From Bdellovibrionales bacterium (GTDB lineage: Bacteria > Bdellovibrionota > UBA1018 > CAIMNF01), in assembly GCA_947502835.1 (NCBI GenBank), contig CANNBJ010000003.1, forward strand, positions 248,001-312,000: a stretch of 64,000 nucleotides of DNA. Direction: 5' to 3'. The notes under the pieces were generated by a model. That model ran no database searches, had not been told where the DNA came from, and worked only from the letters and a program-made list of their open reading frames with translations. This document shows positions 8,056-16,850 of this stretch, in pieces; within the stretch, counting starts at the first letter, position 1; every line of letters starts with the position of its first letter. Made by a program: the position numbers and the translations under genes.

Positions 8056-9389
8056 GATGCCTCCATTCGGCTGCGAATTCTCAGGGAGCTGAGTGCAAGT
8101 GTTAGAATAGCGATGTACAGAATTCCAAGATTCGGATTGAAAACAAACATGGACACAAGCGCAATCAGCGCGATCAGGAGTGCAAAGGCTTGCGAACCCG
8201 GATAAAGCGGTGCTTTGAAGGGACGGTGGAGGGTGGGCTCTGTTTTCCGCAACTTGAAGAAGGAAAGGAGCGAGAGCGCATAAAGAGTGATCGCTCCAAA
8301 GCAGGAGATCGTGATGATCTCTGCCGTTTTTCCGGAGTAAAGGGCAATCAGACCAATCAAGGCGTTGGCAATCAATGCGTTGGCCGGGGTTTGGAATTTC
8401 GGATGTACTCGATTCAATACTCCCGGCAAATGGCCCGCGCGTGCAAACTCGAGGGTGACCCGCCCTGCAGCCAGGATCAAACCATGAAAGGAGGCAATCA
8501 AGCCAAAGAGACCGATGGTGAGAAGCAGATGGTAGAGGAGGTGGTCTTTTCCGACAACATGGGAGAGGGCAAGGGGGAGGGGTGAGTCTGATGTGGTTTG
8601 CGATCCTGCCACGGGGTAGACGATGGCCTCCCAGCCGGCAACTCCAATGGAGGAGACAAAGGTCAAAATGCAAAGAACCACCAGAGTGGCAATGGAACTC
8701 CCGAACCCAAGAAGGATATTGCGCTGGGGATTCCGTGTTTCCTCAGCGACATTCGCCACACCTTCAATTCCCAAGAAGAACCAGATGGCAAAGGGAATGG
8801 ATGCGAAGATTCCGGTGACTCCGGCGGGCAGGGCATTCGTGCTGAGATTCTTGAACTCAAAATGAGGAAGAGTGACGCCGGAAAAGATCAGGAGCTCGAG
8901 CACCGCAAAGATCGTAATGAAAAGCTCAAACCGTGCGGCCGCCTTCACTCCCAGGATGTTCAGGCCGGTGAACAGCAGAAATGCGAGAGTGGAAATGAGG
9001 AGAATCGGAAGGTCTGGAAAAAATTCGTGAAAGTATGCGCCAATCGCAAAGGCGATGGCGGGTGGAGCAAAGAGAAACTCGATGAGTTGTGCTACGCCCG
9101 CGACAAATCCCAACGTGGGCCCGAGTGCCCTGCTTGCATAATCAAATCCTCCGCCGGCCTTCGGGATCGCGCAGGCGAGCTCGGTGTAGCTGAAGGTGAA
9201 GAACACATACATCAGCATGATGAAGAAGGTGGAGATCGCAAGACCCAGAGTCCCGCCCGCAGGGAGACCCAGGTTCCATCCGAAATACATTCCGGAAATG
9301 ACGTAGCCCACGCCCAATCCCCAAAGCATGACGGGGCCAAGCGTTTGCGCGAGCGAGTGAGTGTGCGCGGGTTTTTGTTTCGAGGTCAT
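8052..9389 (-). CDS. APC-family amino acid/amine permease, ethanolamine-permease-like
   Basis: A transporter of 445 residues with about 12 hydrophobic segments. YVISGMYFGWNLGLPAGG and the segment with YTELACAIPKAGGGFDYASRALGP resemble the ethanolamine permease subfamily of the APC superfamily. It would import the amine across the inner membrane. The ATG at 9389 has GGGGAG about 7 bases upstream and is preferred to the in-frame ATG at 9422. It is the first gene of the operon and begins only 40 bases after the tRNA-Arg 3' end on the same strand, with no clear terminator between. Transport of ethanolamine rather than another amine is inferred. Confidence 0.85.
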   Translation of the reverse strand: MTSKQKPAHTHSLAQTLGPVMLWGLGVGYVISGMYFGWNLGLPAGGTLGLAISTFFIMLMYVFFTFSYTELACAIPKAGGGFDYASRALGPTLGFVAGVAQLIEFLFAPPAIAFAIGAYFHEFFPDLPILLISTLAFLLFTGLNILGVKAAARFELFITIFAVLELLIFSGVTLPHFEFKNLSTNALPAGVTGIFASIPFAIWFFLGIEGVANVAEETRNPQRNILLGFGSSIATLVVLCILTFVSSIGVAGWEAIVYPVAGSQTTSDSPLPLALSHVVGKDHLLYHLLLTIGLFGLIASFHGLILAAGRVTLEFARAGHLPGVLNRVHPKFQTPANALIANALIGLIALYSGKTAEIITISCFGAITLYALSLLSFFKLRKTEPTLHRPFKAPLYPGSQAFALLIALIALVSMFVFNPNLGILYIAILTLALSSLRIRSRMEAS

Positions 9390-9429
9390 GATCTCCCCTG
9401 TCATGAACTGCACTGCCATCAAATCAAAA

Positions 9430-9507
9430 TGGCGTCCTCTAGAGGATTCGAACCTCTGACCTTTAGCTCCGGAGGCTAACGCTCTATCCAGGCTGAGCTA
9501 AGAGGAC
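9430..9507 (-). tRNA. tRNA-Arg (anticodon CCG)
   Basis: The cloverleaf is complete: acceptor GTCCTCT/AGAGGAC, D-arm GCTC...GAGC, anticodon stem TTAGC/GCTAA around loop CTCCGGA, T-loop TTCGAATC, discriminator G and an encoded CCA. It reads CGG arginine codons. Transcription would run into the permease operon. Confidence 0.95.
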
Positions 9508-9542
9508 GCAAAATCAGCCGATGCTGGACGCTAACACTGTTT

Positions 9543-9571
9543 ATTCGAGCGGTAAAGTGAGGTGACTGCAA
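9543..9571 (-). promoter_or_regulatory. Possible promoter of tRNA-Arg and the permease operon
   Basis: On the minus strand TTGCAG (9571-9566) and TCGAAT (9548-9543) are 17 bases apart and end about 36 bases before the tRNA. The match is moderate, and no alternative was seen in 9508-9591. Confidence 0.35.
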
Positions 9572-9591
9572 TCGTCCTCGAACCCTTGGGA

Positions 9592-9705
9592 GTCATCCCT
9601 TTGGAATTATGGGGATTACGCCGACTCTTGCGAGTCAGGAATGACGAAAGCAAGGCCGCAGGACGCGGCTCGGAGGTGTAATCCCCATAATTCCAAAGGA
9701 ATGAC
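9592..9705. repeat. 28-bp-arm palindromic element with 58-base core
   Basis: The left arm 9592-9619 and right arm 9678-9705 are inverted repeats with one mismatch in 28 bases. Weaker symmetry continues outward for about 12 more bases. The core 9620-9677 contains the decamer CCGCAGGACG, also present in the cores near 26.7 kb and 53.4 kb. No reading frame is credible in this region. Confidence 0.85.
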
Positions 9706-9788
9706 ACCTGCGGGCTCAAAGGCGATGCCAACTTGCGATCGATGAAATTCATTTACTTCAGGGGTCTCTTCGGATACTCAGGGTCGCG

Positions 9789-10580
9789 ATGAAAAATGCA
9801 TTCCTGATTTTCCTGATGGCCCAGTTCCTGAACGTTCAAATCCAAACTGCTTATGGAAGTGAGGGGATTCGGGAGGTCGCCCGATCTGCGCTCGAATCCG
9901 AACTTCTCACAAAGCTTGAAAAGCGCCTCGAAGGTCTCGGGGAGCGCCGTCGGATGTACCTTGCCTATCGACTCTTCAAGCTCGACATCAAGCTCCGCAA
10001 TCGGCTGGCGCTGATGAGTGATGAGCAGGTGCGCAATCGACTTGAGCGCAGACTTTCGGATGAGATGGCTGAATCAATCGACTCGAAGAATTCCGAGGAT
10101 CAGGCCATCGCAGAGGAACTGGCTTCCATCGATGGATTGGATGCGATCGAGGCACCCGAAGAAGTTGTCTCAAAAGGAGGCTTTGCCGAGCCGGGATTGA
10201 TTACCAAAGCAGCCTTGCTTGCAGATGCGGATCAGCTCCTCGAATCGCTCGGAGCGGTCCGAGGTGAATCCGGTGAGCTCTTCAAAGTCTCTTATTCCAG
10301 CTTCAAGGAACACCTGAGCAATGATCTGGGCAAAGTGGTCCTGAAGGTGATTTTGTCCCTGATCGTTTTAACTCTTGGATTGGCGATCATTACCGTCGCT
10401 TTGGTCTATCTTGTGGTCTATGCAATCGCAGGGGTGGTCACTACCACTGCCTGGTTTTATGTTATCTTGTTTGGAACCCTGATTGCGATGTTTTTCGGGA
10501 TCCGCGCAATCATTCGGGCTTCGGTGGAGATCAGTCCGTCGCGGATTCGGATTTGGGATCACTTCAATCAAAGTAGCTGA
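9789..10580 (+). CDS. Exported/membrane protein of unknown function
   Basis: A protein of 263 residues in no family I recognise. A signal peptide covers about residues 1-24 (MKNAFLIFLMAQFLNV...AYGS). A charged, probably helical region of about 50-150 is rich in Glu, Leu and Arg. Two strongly hydrophobic segments lie at about 185-210 and 215-240, followed by a short basic tail. The next gene on the same strand begins about 90 bases later and also encodes a large exported membrane protein, so the two may work together. The gene starts 84 bases after the palindrome. Confidence 0.6.
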   Translation: MKNAFLIFLMAQFLNVQIQTAYGSEGIREVARSALESELLTKLEKRLEGLGERRRMYLAYRLFKLDIKLRNRLALMSDEQVRNRLERRLSDEMAESIDSKNSEDQAIAEELASIDGLDAIEAPEEVVSKGGFAEPGLITKAALLADADQLLESLGAVRGESGELFKVSYSSFKEHLSNDLGKVVLKVILSLIVLTLGLAIITVALVYLVVYAIAGVVTTTAWFYVILFGTLIAMFFGIRAIIRASVEISPSRIRIWDHFNQSS

Positions 10581-10669
10581 TTTTGCTTTTATTTCAGTAA
10601 TTTTTCTACAAAAGCCAGATAAAATTTGCTACTACTGACCCTTCGCTTTTGCTCTAAAGGAGGGTGAAG

Positions 10670-13600
10670 TTGTCCAGTACTCTTGATTCCATCAAAATGA
10701 CCCTTTCCCGTCTCATCGCGGGTGTGCTTGTTTTCCAGTTTCTGTTGATGCCGGTTGCGCACGGGCAGACCCAGCCGCCCGCATCCAGTGGCTTTGAGGA
10801 AGGGGATTCTGCGCCGAGCGGGATGTCCGGAGAAGATCCGACTCTTCCCGGGAGCGAGGCTGAGGCGATTCAAGATGCCGAAGATCTGAAACAGGTCATT
10901 GAAGGCAACAGTGACCGGGTTCGTCTGAGGCTCGATACCTATGGATTTTACGATCTTCTCAGTGATCCCGACTTTGCCGAAAGCAAGACCGTGGTTCCCC
11001 ATGGGGCGATCCGGATTGCAACTCGCGAGGATCGTCACTTCGAACTCTCCTACCGGAACAGGAAGATCCTCGAGTCGCGCTTCCCTGTGAAGGCGATTTC
11101 CCGTTTTGGCGATTTTTTGGTGTTTATCGAGGAGAAGGCATATGTTTCCTCGATTCCTGAAGCTGAACGCGCATTGGTGACTTCCGAATCGGGCATTCAA
11201 TATCTGTCGTTCATTGATCTCAAGCAGTACTCCATGATGTTCGGAAGATCCCAAAGCACGCCGCCGATCTTCACCCTGCCGGTTGCTGCAAATGGCGAAG
11301 TCACAAGTTTTGTGGACGCAGGCGCTGAGCTCGTCCTTGAATCCGCGGGTGGAAAAAGCGTTCTCCTTCCGCACACCATTCTTGAAACCTGGTCACGGGA
11401 AATCTACGGACTGGCACTGGATGTGTCGGCGAGACTCCTGACTCCGGGCACTTATTCGACCATTGGTGGCGTGATCGAGGAGCTTGAGCTCTATTTCAAA
11501 GAGGCGATGGACGAGGCTGCCATGGTCGAAGTACCGGAGCAGGCTATTGCCGCACGTAGAATTCGCGAGCAATTGGTTGAGAAGATCAAGGCCCGGAGGT
11601 TCAGCCCCGAGACCATCCAGAATGATGAAGGTGTGAAGGCCGGAATCGAGCAGACAGGAAAGTCTCTTGTCTTGCAGAGAAAGGTGTCGACCCGACTCCG
11701 GATGCTTTGGCAGAGACTTAGCTTTCCTTCACCGATTGAATCCGCGAAAACCATCAAGGAGTCGCTTGCCCTTGCTGCCTATGGTCTTACGCACTGGAAT
11801 CAAAAGGGTGCCGCTTCCATCAAGGAAGGAACTCTCCAGCTCCTGGACCATCGCTATGCGAAGATCGCCATTCGACTCGGGGTTCCCGTGGCATCCGCCG
11901 CAATGCTGGGTGCCGCATACCCTGTTGAGTTCTCGGAGTTTGCAACCCAGGTGATGAATCAGGGATCGCTTGCGATCCACGGGACCATCGGTTTCACGCG
12001 GAACCTGTTTGATCTCGGCCTTGATTCTGTGGTTGAAACCCTGAAGGGATTGAAACCCTCCAATTTTTATCAAGCCTACCTTGCGGATGGGAAGGCACCG
12101 AAGTTCGCGGTCGGTGTAACTGCGATTTTCACAACAGGTGTTGCAATTCTGGCAACACCCTTGCTCGTGGTGAACAGCTGGCTCTTGGTCCGCGATTTGA
12201 AAAGAAGCGGATCGTTTTCGGTTGATGCGTTCATTGAACGGCAGCGCTCGCAGCTCGTGAGTTACCTCAATGTGCAAGCCGAGACGCAGAAGAAGCTCTC
12301 TCTTCGGTTCGGAGTGGAGGCAAATACCGAATTCACGGCGCAGGATCACGAAGAAGTGAAGCGGATTCTTGCCGAGGTGAAGGATCGGGACCGAAGCGTA
12401 CTTCTGAAGGTGTTTGATCGGGCTAAAGAGTCTGCATCCGATATCCGCGGACGGTTTTTGGAGCGGGTCGCGAAGTGGAAAGTGTTTCGCAAGAAAACCT
12501 GGGATGGCGGAGGCGCTGAGGCCAGAGTCGATGCGGTGGAGGAAGCTCCCGTGGAAGAGGCGCTTCTTGATTCCGAGACGATCGCAAGGTCAAGGATTCA
12601 TAGCTTCGGAAGCGCCCTTCAGTCTTTCCTGATTTCTTATCCGTCCATCACCGAAGGGTTTTCGGCACTTGTGCGGGGCTGGAACGGATTCACGATCTTC
12701 CGGACCATGTTCTGGAGTCCTACTCTTTGGACGATTCAGATGCTCTATCCGAACTTCACCAATGTGGCCCTGGGCGATGGGTCCAGCCGAGAGGTGAACG
12801 TGCCGAGTCGCGCGAATGGCGGACTCGATCCGGCTCCTCTTGCCATGAAGCGGGTTTTCCAGTTCCTGACCCATAGCTCGAATCTTCAGTTGATCCGGGC
12901 ATGGGAGCACAAGGTTCTGCCAATCGAGCGAGCGCTTTTTCAAAAGGCAATGGAATACGGGTTCGGAGCGATCGCAGGCGAAGTGCGTCGCGAGTCTGGG
13001 GATCTCAAGCCCTTGTTCAAGAACGTGACCTCACTTACCGATCGCAGGTTCCAGGAACTGAGTTGGAAACAGAAGATCTTCTTCATGAGATATGTCGAGT
13101 CCCTGACTGCGCGGGGACTTCAAAAGCTCTTGACCGAGACGATTGAAAAAGCCGGCAATCTTGATGGCGAGATGATGTCCGTTCGTGAGCTTTCGATTCC
13201 AGAACTCAAGCAGCGATCGCTCCTTCTGATTGATCAAGTGCAGATTGACGCCGAAGTCGCGAAGCGGTTGATCGAGGCTGAGGTACAAAGCGGTGTTGCT
13301 CTTCAGGATGCCAGGTCGGCAGTAAAGGGATTGAATCCCAATCAACTGCTCGATCGCTTGCGGCTCGGAGCCCTTGGGGTCGTGGAGCCGAAGAACACGC
13401 CATCGTTCAAGAGGGTTCAGGTGGTGCTTGAGATGATGCAGAAGCCCGAGTCCATGCCGCGTGCGGTACGGGCAACGCTTTCCTCTCTGATCATGGCCAA
13501 AGTTCTTGGTGTCGGCATGACCCTGATCGCGCTTTCTGCCATGAGCGGGTCGATCCTTCAGCCATTTTATCCTGATGCGATGTTCGGGCCGGACAGCTAT

Positions 13601-14386
13601 TTCTATATGGGGAAATATCCCTTCGTGAATGGCATCCTGCTTGGATTGGCCACAGGGATGATGGCGAATTCCTGGGTGAAGCTTCAGCAGGACGCCTCCC
13701 ATTCGGACCACTTCGGAGAGGTTCCAAGTGGAGCTGATGCGAAAAAGGGGTACCTGAGCTGGTTCTACAAGCAGAGCTTCAAGAACAAGGAAAACACTTT
13801 CTGGGGTAACCAAAAAACCTATTGGAACATCATCTGGGGCAATATGAAGCCTGCCTTCGTGTTGATCCTCTTCACCAACATGATTGGTCTTGGTCGGTTT
13901 GACCTGGATGGCTATATCAGCGGTTATCTGCTGTCCTTCGGAGTCCTGAATACCGGCTTCAACATGATGATGGAGCAGGGGAGCGAGTTTGCATCCTATT
14001 ATCCGCTCAAGGATTTTCCCGAGCGGCTCCGGAGTCACCCTTCGGTTCAGGAGTACCTTGCAAAGAAGCAGCAGGTGTATCGGTTCTACTTTGCACTCTT
14101 TGAGAAGACCTTTGTCGATCTGCAGGAGTTGACCATCAGCAACTTCCAGCGGATGGGCGGGGCCCTTGCGACCGTCACCTACAAAAACGAGGCACTCTCC
14201 AGGATGATCTTCGGAGGCTATACCCCGACCGAGCTCGTGTATTCCGGGGTCGAGTGGCTGAAGGAAAAGACCGCGGGAATTCCTGTTTTGGGAGACGCGG
14301 CAATGTCGATGGGAGAGGCCTGCAAGCGCTTTCTCCTTCCGAATTACACCTCCTGGGACAAGGTCAAGCCACCATCCGGGCCGTGA
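10670..14386 (+). CDS. Very large exported membrane protein of unknown function
   Basis: About 1238 residues, family not recognised. A signal peptide is visible (MTLSRLIAGVLVFQFLLMP...HGQ). Hydrophobic segments lie around residues 410-430 and 475-500, and a C-terminal group of three or four lies at about 945-1110. The long stretches between them are charged and mostly helical. The start is uncertain. AAGGAGG at 10657-10663 abuts the GTG at 10664, so TTG at 10670 (6 bases away) or ATG at 10697 fits better. The 3' end overlaps the convergent acyltransferase gene by 43 bases. A long antisense frame at 13031-14449 looks like a shadow. An envelope role is suggested only by topology. Confidence 0.6.
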   Translation: MSSTLDSIKMTLSRLIAGVLVFQFLLMPVAHGQTQPPASSGFEEGDSAPSGMSGEDPTLPGSEAEAIQDAEDLKQVIEGNSDRVRLRLDTYGFYDLLSDPDFAESKTVVPHGAIRIATREDRHFELSYRNRKILESRFPVKAISRFGDFLVFIEEKAYVSSIPEAERALVTSESGIQYLSFIDLKQYSMMFGRSQSTPPIFTLPVAANGEVTSFVDAGAELVLESAGGKSVLLPHTILETWSREIYGLALDVSARLLTPGTYSTIGGVIEELELYFKEAMDEAAMVEVPEQAIAARRIREQLVEKIKARRFSPETIQNDEGVKAGIEQTGKSLVLQRKVSTRLRMLWQRLSFPSPIESAKTIKESLALAAYGLTHWNQKGAASIKEGTLQLLDHRYAKIAIRLGVPVASAAMLGAAYPVEFSEFATQVMNQGSLAIHGTIGFTRNLFDLGLDSVVETLKGLKPSNFYQAYLADGKAPKFAVGVTAIFTTGVAILATPLLVVNSWLLVRDLKRSGSFSVDAFIERQRSQLVSYLNVQAETQKKLSLRFGVEANTEFTAQDHEEVKRILAEVKDRDRSVLLKVFDRAKESASDIRGRFLERVAKWKVFRKKTWDGGGAEARVDAVEEAPVEEALLDSETIARSRIHSFGSALQSFLISYPSITEGFSALVRGWNGFTIFRTMFWSPTLWTIQMLYPNFTNVALGDGSSREVNVPSRANGGLDPAPLAMKRVFQFLTHSSNLQLIRAWEHKVLPIERALFQKAMEYGFGAIAGEVRRESGDLKPLFKNVTSLTDRRFQELSWKQKIFFMRYVESLTARGLQKLLTETIEKAGNLDGEMMSVRELSIPELKQRSLLLIDQVQIDAEVAKRLIEAEVQSGVALQDARSAVKGLNPNQLLDRLRLGALGVVEPKNTPSFKRVQVVLEMMQKPESMPRAVRATLSSLIMAKVLGVGMTLIALSAMSGSILQPFYPDAMFGPDSYFYMGKYPFVNGILLGLATGMMANSWVKLQQDASHSDHFGEVPSGADAKKGYLSWFYKQSFKNKENTFWGNQKTYWNIIWGNMKPAFVLILFTNMIGLGRFDLDGYISGYLLSFGVLNTGFNMMMEQGSEFASYYPLKDFPERLRSHPSVQEYLAKKQQVYRFYFALFEKTFVDLQELTISNFQRMGGALATVTYKNEALSRMIFGGYTPTELVYSGVEWLKEKTAGIPVLGDAAMSMGEACKRFLLPNYTSWDKVKPPSGP

Positions 14387-15444
14387 GATCGAGCCAAGAC
14401 CCTGCCCGCGAACCACTTTGAAAAGCGGATTCCGGGTTGATCCACCCAACGGGTGAGAAGGTGGGACGCTCCGATCAGCAGTGCGGTGGAAAGGGCAAAA
14501 TTCAGAGTGATCTTCCCCATGCTTTCGTGACTTGCATGCTTAAGCCCGAGCCAAGAGGTGAAAGATGTGAGCACGAGGAAGTGGATGGCGTAGAGTGAGT
14601 ACGAGATTCTACCCAAAAAATCCGGGATTCCCTGCGCAAGGTGCTTTCGAAAGGATGTGGAATGGATTAGGACGTACATGAGTACCGACGCGCTCAGTCC
14701 TCGTACGAAGTCCGCATTTCTGCCGGCAGGATCTCCAAACGGAATGGCAATCAGTGCAAGTGCGATCAAGAGCCACCGAGGAGGCTTGTGAAGGGGGATT
14801 CTGGTAAGGGCCGCCCCCAGGAAAAAGGGGAGTACCCCCTTCCAGCTTCCAGTGATCAGGGCGATCAGGGAGAGTCCTGCCAGGGATTTCATTCCAGTCC
14901 TGAAAATGAACAATGCAAAAAATAACAAGTAGGACGAAATCAGCTCATAGCCAATGGTCCAGAGGCTCGGATTGAAACTAGTGCTCGACTTAAAGTTGAA
15001 AAAGACTCCCCAAAGGGACTGAAGTAGAGCATCCCCGAAATTACCTGAAAAATTCAAGTAGCGGCTGAGCCAACTCGATCCGACAAGTTTCGAATACTCC
15101 GGTGAATGGATGAAGCCCAGCGAAAGAGCAAGGCTTGTTAAGAGGATTGAGACCAGAACCAAGGGAAGGAGGCGGAGATAGCGTCGCAGGGCCAGGTCTA
15201 TGACGTGACGGGGGAACTCACTTGCTGTCATATTCCTGCTTTTCCATGCGAGAACAAATCCGGAGTGGGCAAAGAACCACGATACCGCGAGGTCTGGATT
15301 GAGAATCATGTTTTTCCAGGTGTGCTCCGAGAAATGAAAGGAGGGGTCAAAAATCAGGAGGAAGTGATGTACGAACACGATGAAGGCCGCAATGCCCCGC
15401 ATGCCCTCTAAGCCTTCGACTCTGGCCGCAGGAGGCACCGTCAT
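14344..15444 (-). CDS. Acyltransferase 3 family membrane protein (OafA/YrhL-like)
   Basis: An integral membrane O-acyltransferase of 366 residues with about ten hydrophobic segments. The family hallmark is at the N-terminus: LEGMRGIAAFIVFVHHFL, with the His pair expected to be catalytic. SYSLYAIHFLVL and a C-terminal RWVDQPG are also typical. Members acylate lipopolysaccharide, peptidoglycan or exported sugars using acyl-CoA. The start overlaps the GH1 gene stop by 4 bases, so it ends a five-gene operon. The target sugar is unknown, but the adjacent glycosidase makes a carbohydrate plausible. Confidence 0.85.
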   Translation of the reverse strand: MTVPPAARVEGLEGMRGIAAFIVFVHHFLLIFDPSFHFSEHTWKNMILNPDLAVSWFFAHSGFVLAWKSRNMTASEFPRHVIDLALRRYLRLLPLVLVSILLTSLALSLGFIHSPEYSKLVGSSWLSRYLNFSGNFGDALLQSLWGVFFNFKSSTSFNPSLWTIGYELISSYLLFFALFIFRTGMKSLAGLSLIALITGSWKGVLPFFLGAALTRIPLHKPPRWLLIALALIAIPFGDPAGRNADFVRGLSASVLMYVLIHSTSFRKHLAQGIPDFLGRISYSLYAIHFLVLTSFTSWLGLKHASHESMGKITLNFALSTALLIGASHLLTRWVDQPGIRFSKWFAGRVLARSHGPDGGLTLSQEV

Positions 15445-16850
15445 TTGAATCTCCAGTCCTTCCCTGAAACCGGTCGGACACCGGGAGTCGCAAGTCCTGT
15501 GACACCATCCTCACTCCGGCAAAAGGGGCGTGAATCACCGCGATGGTTCTGCACGAGCGTCCAGGTGAGGTTTCGAAGGTCATCCGAAACCCCGCGGGCT
15601 ATCACGATTTCGCGGTAGACATCAAAACTCTTGCGAGGTGTTCGCTTCAAACCATTCCCGCGATCCACAGAAAAAAGTCCGAATTTCGGGCAATATCCAT
15701 CGGACCATTCCAGATTGTCGGAAAGGGTCCACACAAAATAGCCCCGAACCGGAATCTGCTCAAGAAGTGCTTGCTCGATCACTTTCAGGTGTTCGACCAG
15801 ATATGCAGGCCTGAGCCAGTCGGTCGAATCAGCGATTCCATTCTCTGTGATCAGAATCGGTAGCTCTGGGAAGCGTTCGTGGATTTCACGCAAAAGCTCA
15901 AGGAGCCCCTTCGGATCAACGGCTCGTCCCGCTTCCGAGTATTCCTCCTCAGGATCGAGATCAATCCTTGAGCCCTTGATCCACTCCGCTCCATAATAAT
16001 TGAATCCGAAGAAATCCAGAGTGCCCCGCGCCCGCTCCGGCATCCGCCAATTCAGGGTCCGATCTAAAAAAGAGGCCGTGATTTGATCCCACCAGTGGTT
16101 GCCCCGATAGCGAGCCATGTTGTGGGCAAGACCGATCTTGATCCCCGGATACTTTGCATGTGCCCAATGGTAGAGCTCAATGTGCGAGTCGCTCATGCGA
16201 TCCATCGCGCGAATGGATTCCCCTCGAAAGGGGCCCAAGGCAAGAAAGGAAAAGAGAGTGCGTGTTTCTCCGGGGGGCCATAGCCCCTGGGCATAGGCAA
16301 GGGACACGAAAATATTCCCCTCGTTGAAGCTCGCCCACCAGTCGACATCCGATTGGAATTCATCGATGAGGCGTTTGCTGAAGCTCAGGAAATGATCTTT
16401 CATGGAATCCACAAGCCAGCCACCCTTTGCCTGGGCCCACTTCGGAACCGAGTGATGCATGAGGGTGAGCATGATCTTGAGTTTTCGTGCCCGGATTTTT
16501 CGGATCAGGTCTTTGTACTTTGCAATTGCGGCCTCATCAAAGCGGTTCTCCTCGGGCATGATCCGGCCCCAATCGAGGCCCAGTCGATACACACTGACTC
16601 CTGATTCTGAAACGGCGTTGATCTCAGGATCCGGATCCGTGAAAAACCGAAGCCTGTCCTGTGCCATCGGCGTTTCCTTGAATCCTGCAATCTTCCCTTG
16701 GTTTGCCCAGTCGCTCCAGATGTCATCAAGCCCGTCCTCGACTTGAGCAGGCGCGGTCGCGATTCCGAATTCGATCTGATCAAAGGGGGCAGCGGAAGCC
16801 GAAAATTGAAACAGAAACATCAGTACTAAAATGATTCTAGGCCGACTCAT
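15441..16850 (-). CDS. Exported glycoside hydrolase family 1 (beta-glycosidase)
   Basis: A GH1 enzyme of 469 residues with a signal peptide (MSRPRIILVLMFLFQFSASA). The acid/base motif reads SFNEGN (usual TFNEP), the nucleophile motif ITENGIAD (TENG) is intact, and WTLSDNLEWSDGY near the C-terminus is typical. It should release beta-linked glucose or galactose outside the cytoplasm; export is unusual, as most bacterial GH1 enzymes are cytosolic. The ATG at 16850 has GGAGAA about 8 bases upstream and gives the signal peptide. A longer in-frame start at 16895 would bury it. It overlaps the upstream membrane-protein gene by 14 bases. Confidence 0.88.
   Translation of the reverse strand: MSRPRIILVLMFLFQFSASAAPFDQIEFGIATAPAQVEDGLDDIWSDWANQGKIAGFKETPMAQDRLRFFTDPDPEINAVSESGVSVYRLGLDWGRIMPEENRFDEAAIAKYKDLIRKIRARKLKIMLTLMHHSVPKWAQAKGGWLVDSMKDHFLSFSKRLIDEFQSDVDWWASFNEGNIFVSLAYAQGLWPPGETRTLFSFLALGPFRGESIRAMDRMSDSHIELYHWAHAKYPGIKIGLAHNMARYRGNHWWDQITASFLDRTLNWRMPERARGTLDFFGFNYYGAEWIKGSRIDLDPEEEYSEAGRAVDPKGLLELLREIHERFPELPILITENGIADSTDWLRPAYLVEHLKVIEQALLEQIPVRGYFVWTLSDNLEWSDGYCPKFGLFSVDRGNGLKRTPRKSFDVYREIVIARGVSDDLRNLTWTLVQNHRGDSRPFCRSEDGVTGLATPGVRPVSGKDWRFK

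Noticed and set aside
6715-8673. 652-residue version of the ligase
   Set aside because: The first 206 codons lie antisense-free but inside the permease gene in another frame; the ATG at 8055 has a good ribosome site and the proper family N-terminus.
2628-9389. Putrescine (Puu) operon
   Set aside because: The flavin oxidase PuuB is absent and an iron alcohol dehydrogenase takes its place, which fits an amino alcohol better. This remains to be tested.
13031-14449. 472-codon open frame on the minus strand inside the large exported-protein gene
   Set aside because: Its composition (His/Arg/Gly/Leu rich, no domain or signal) is that of a codon shadow, and the plus-strand frame has a signal peptide and membrane segments.
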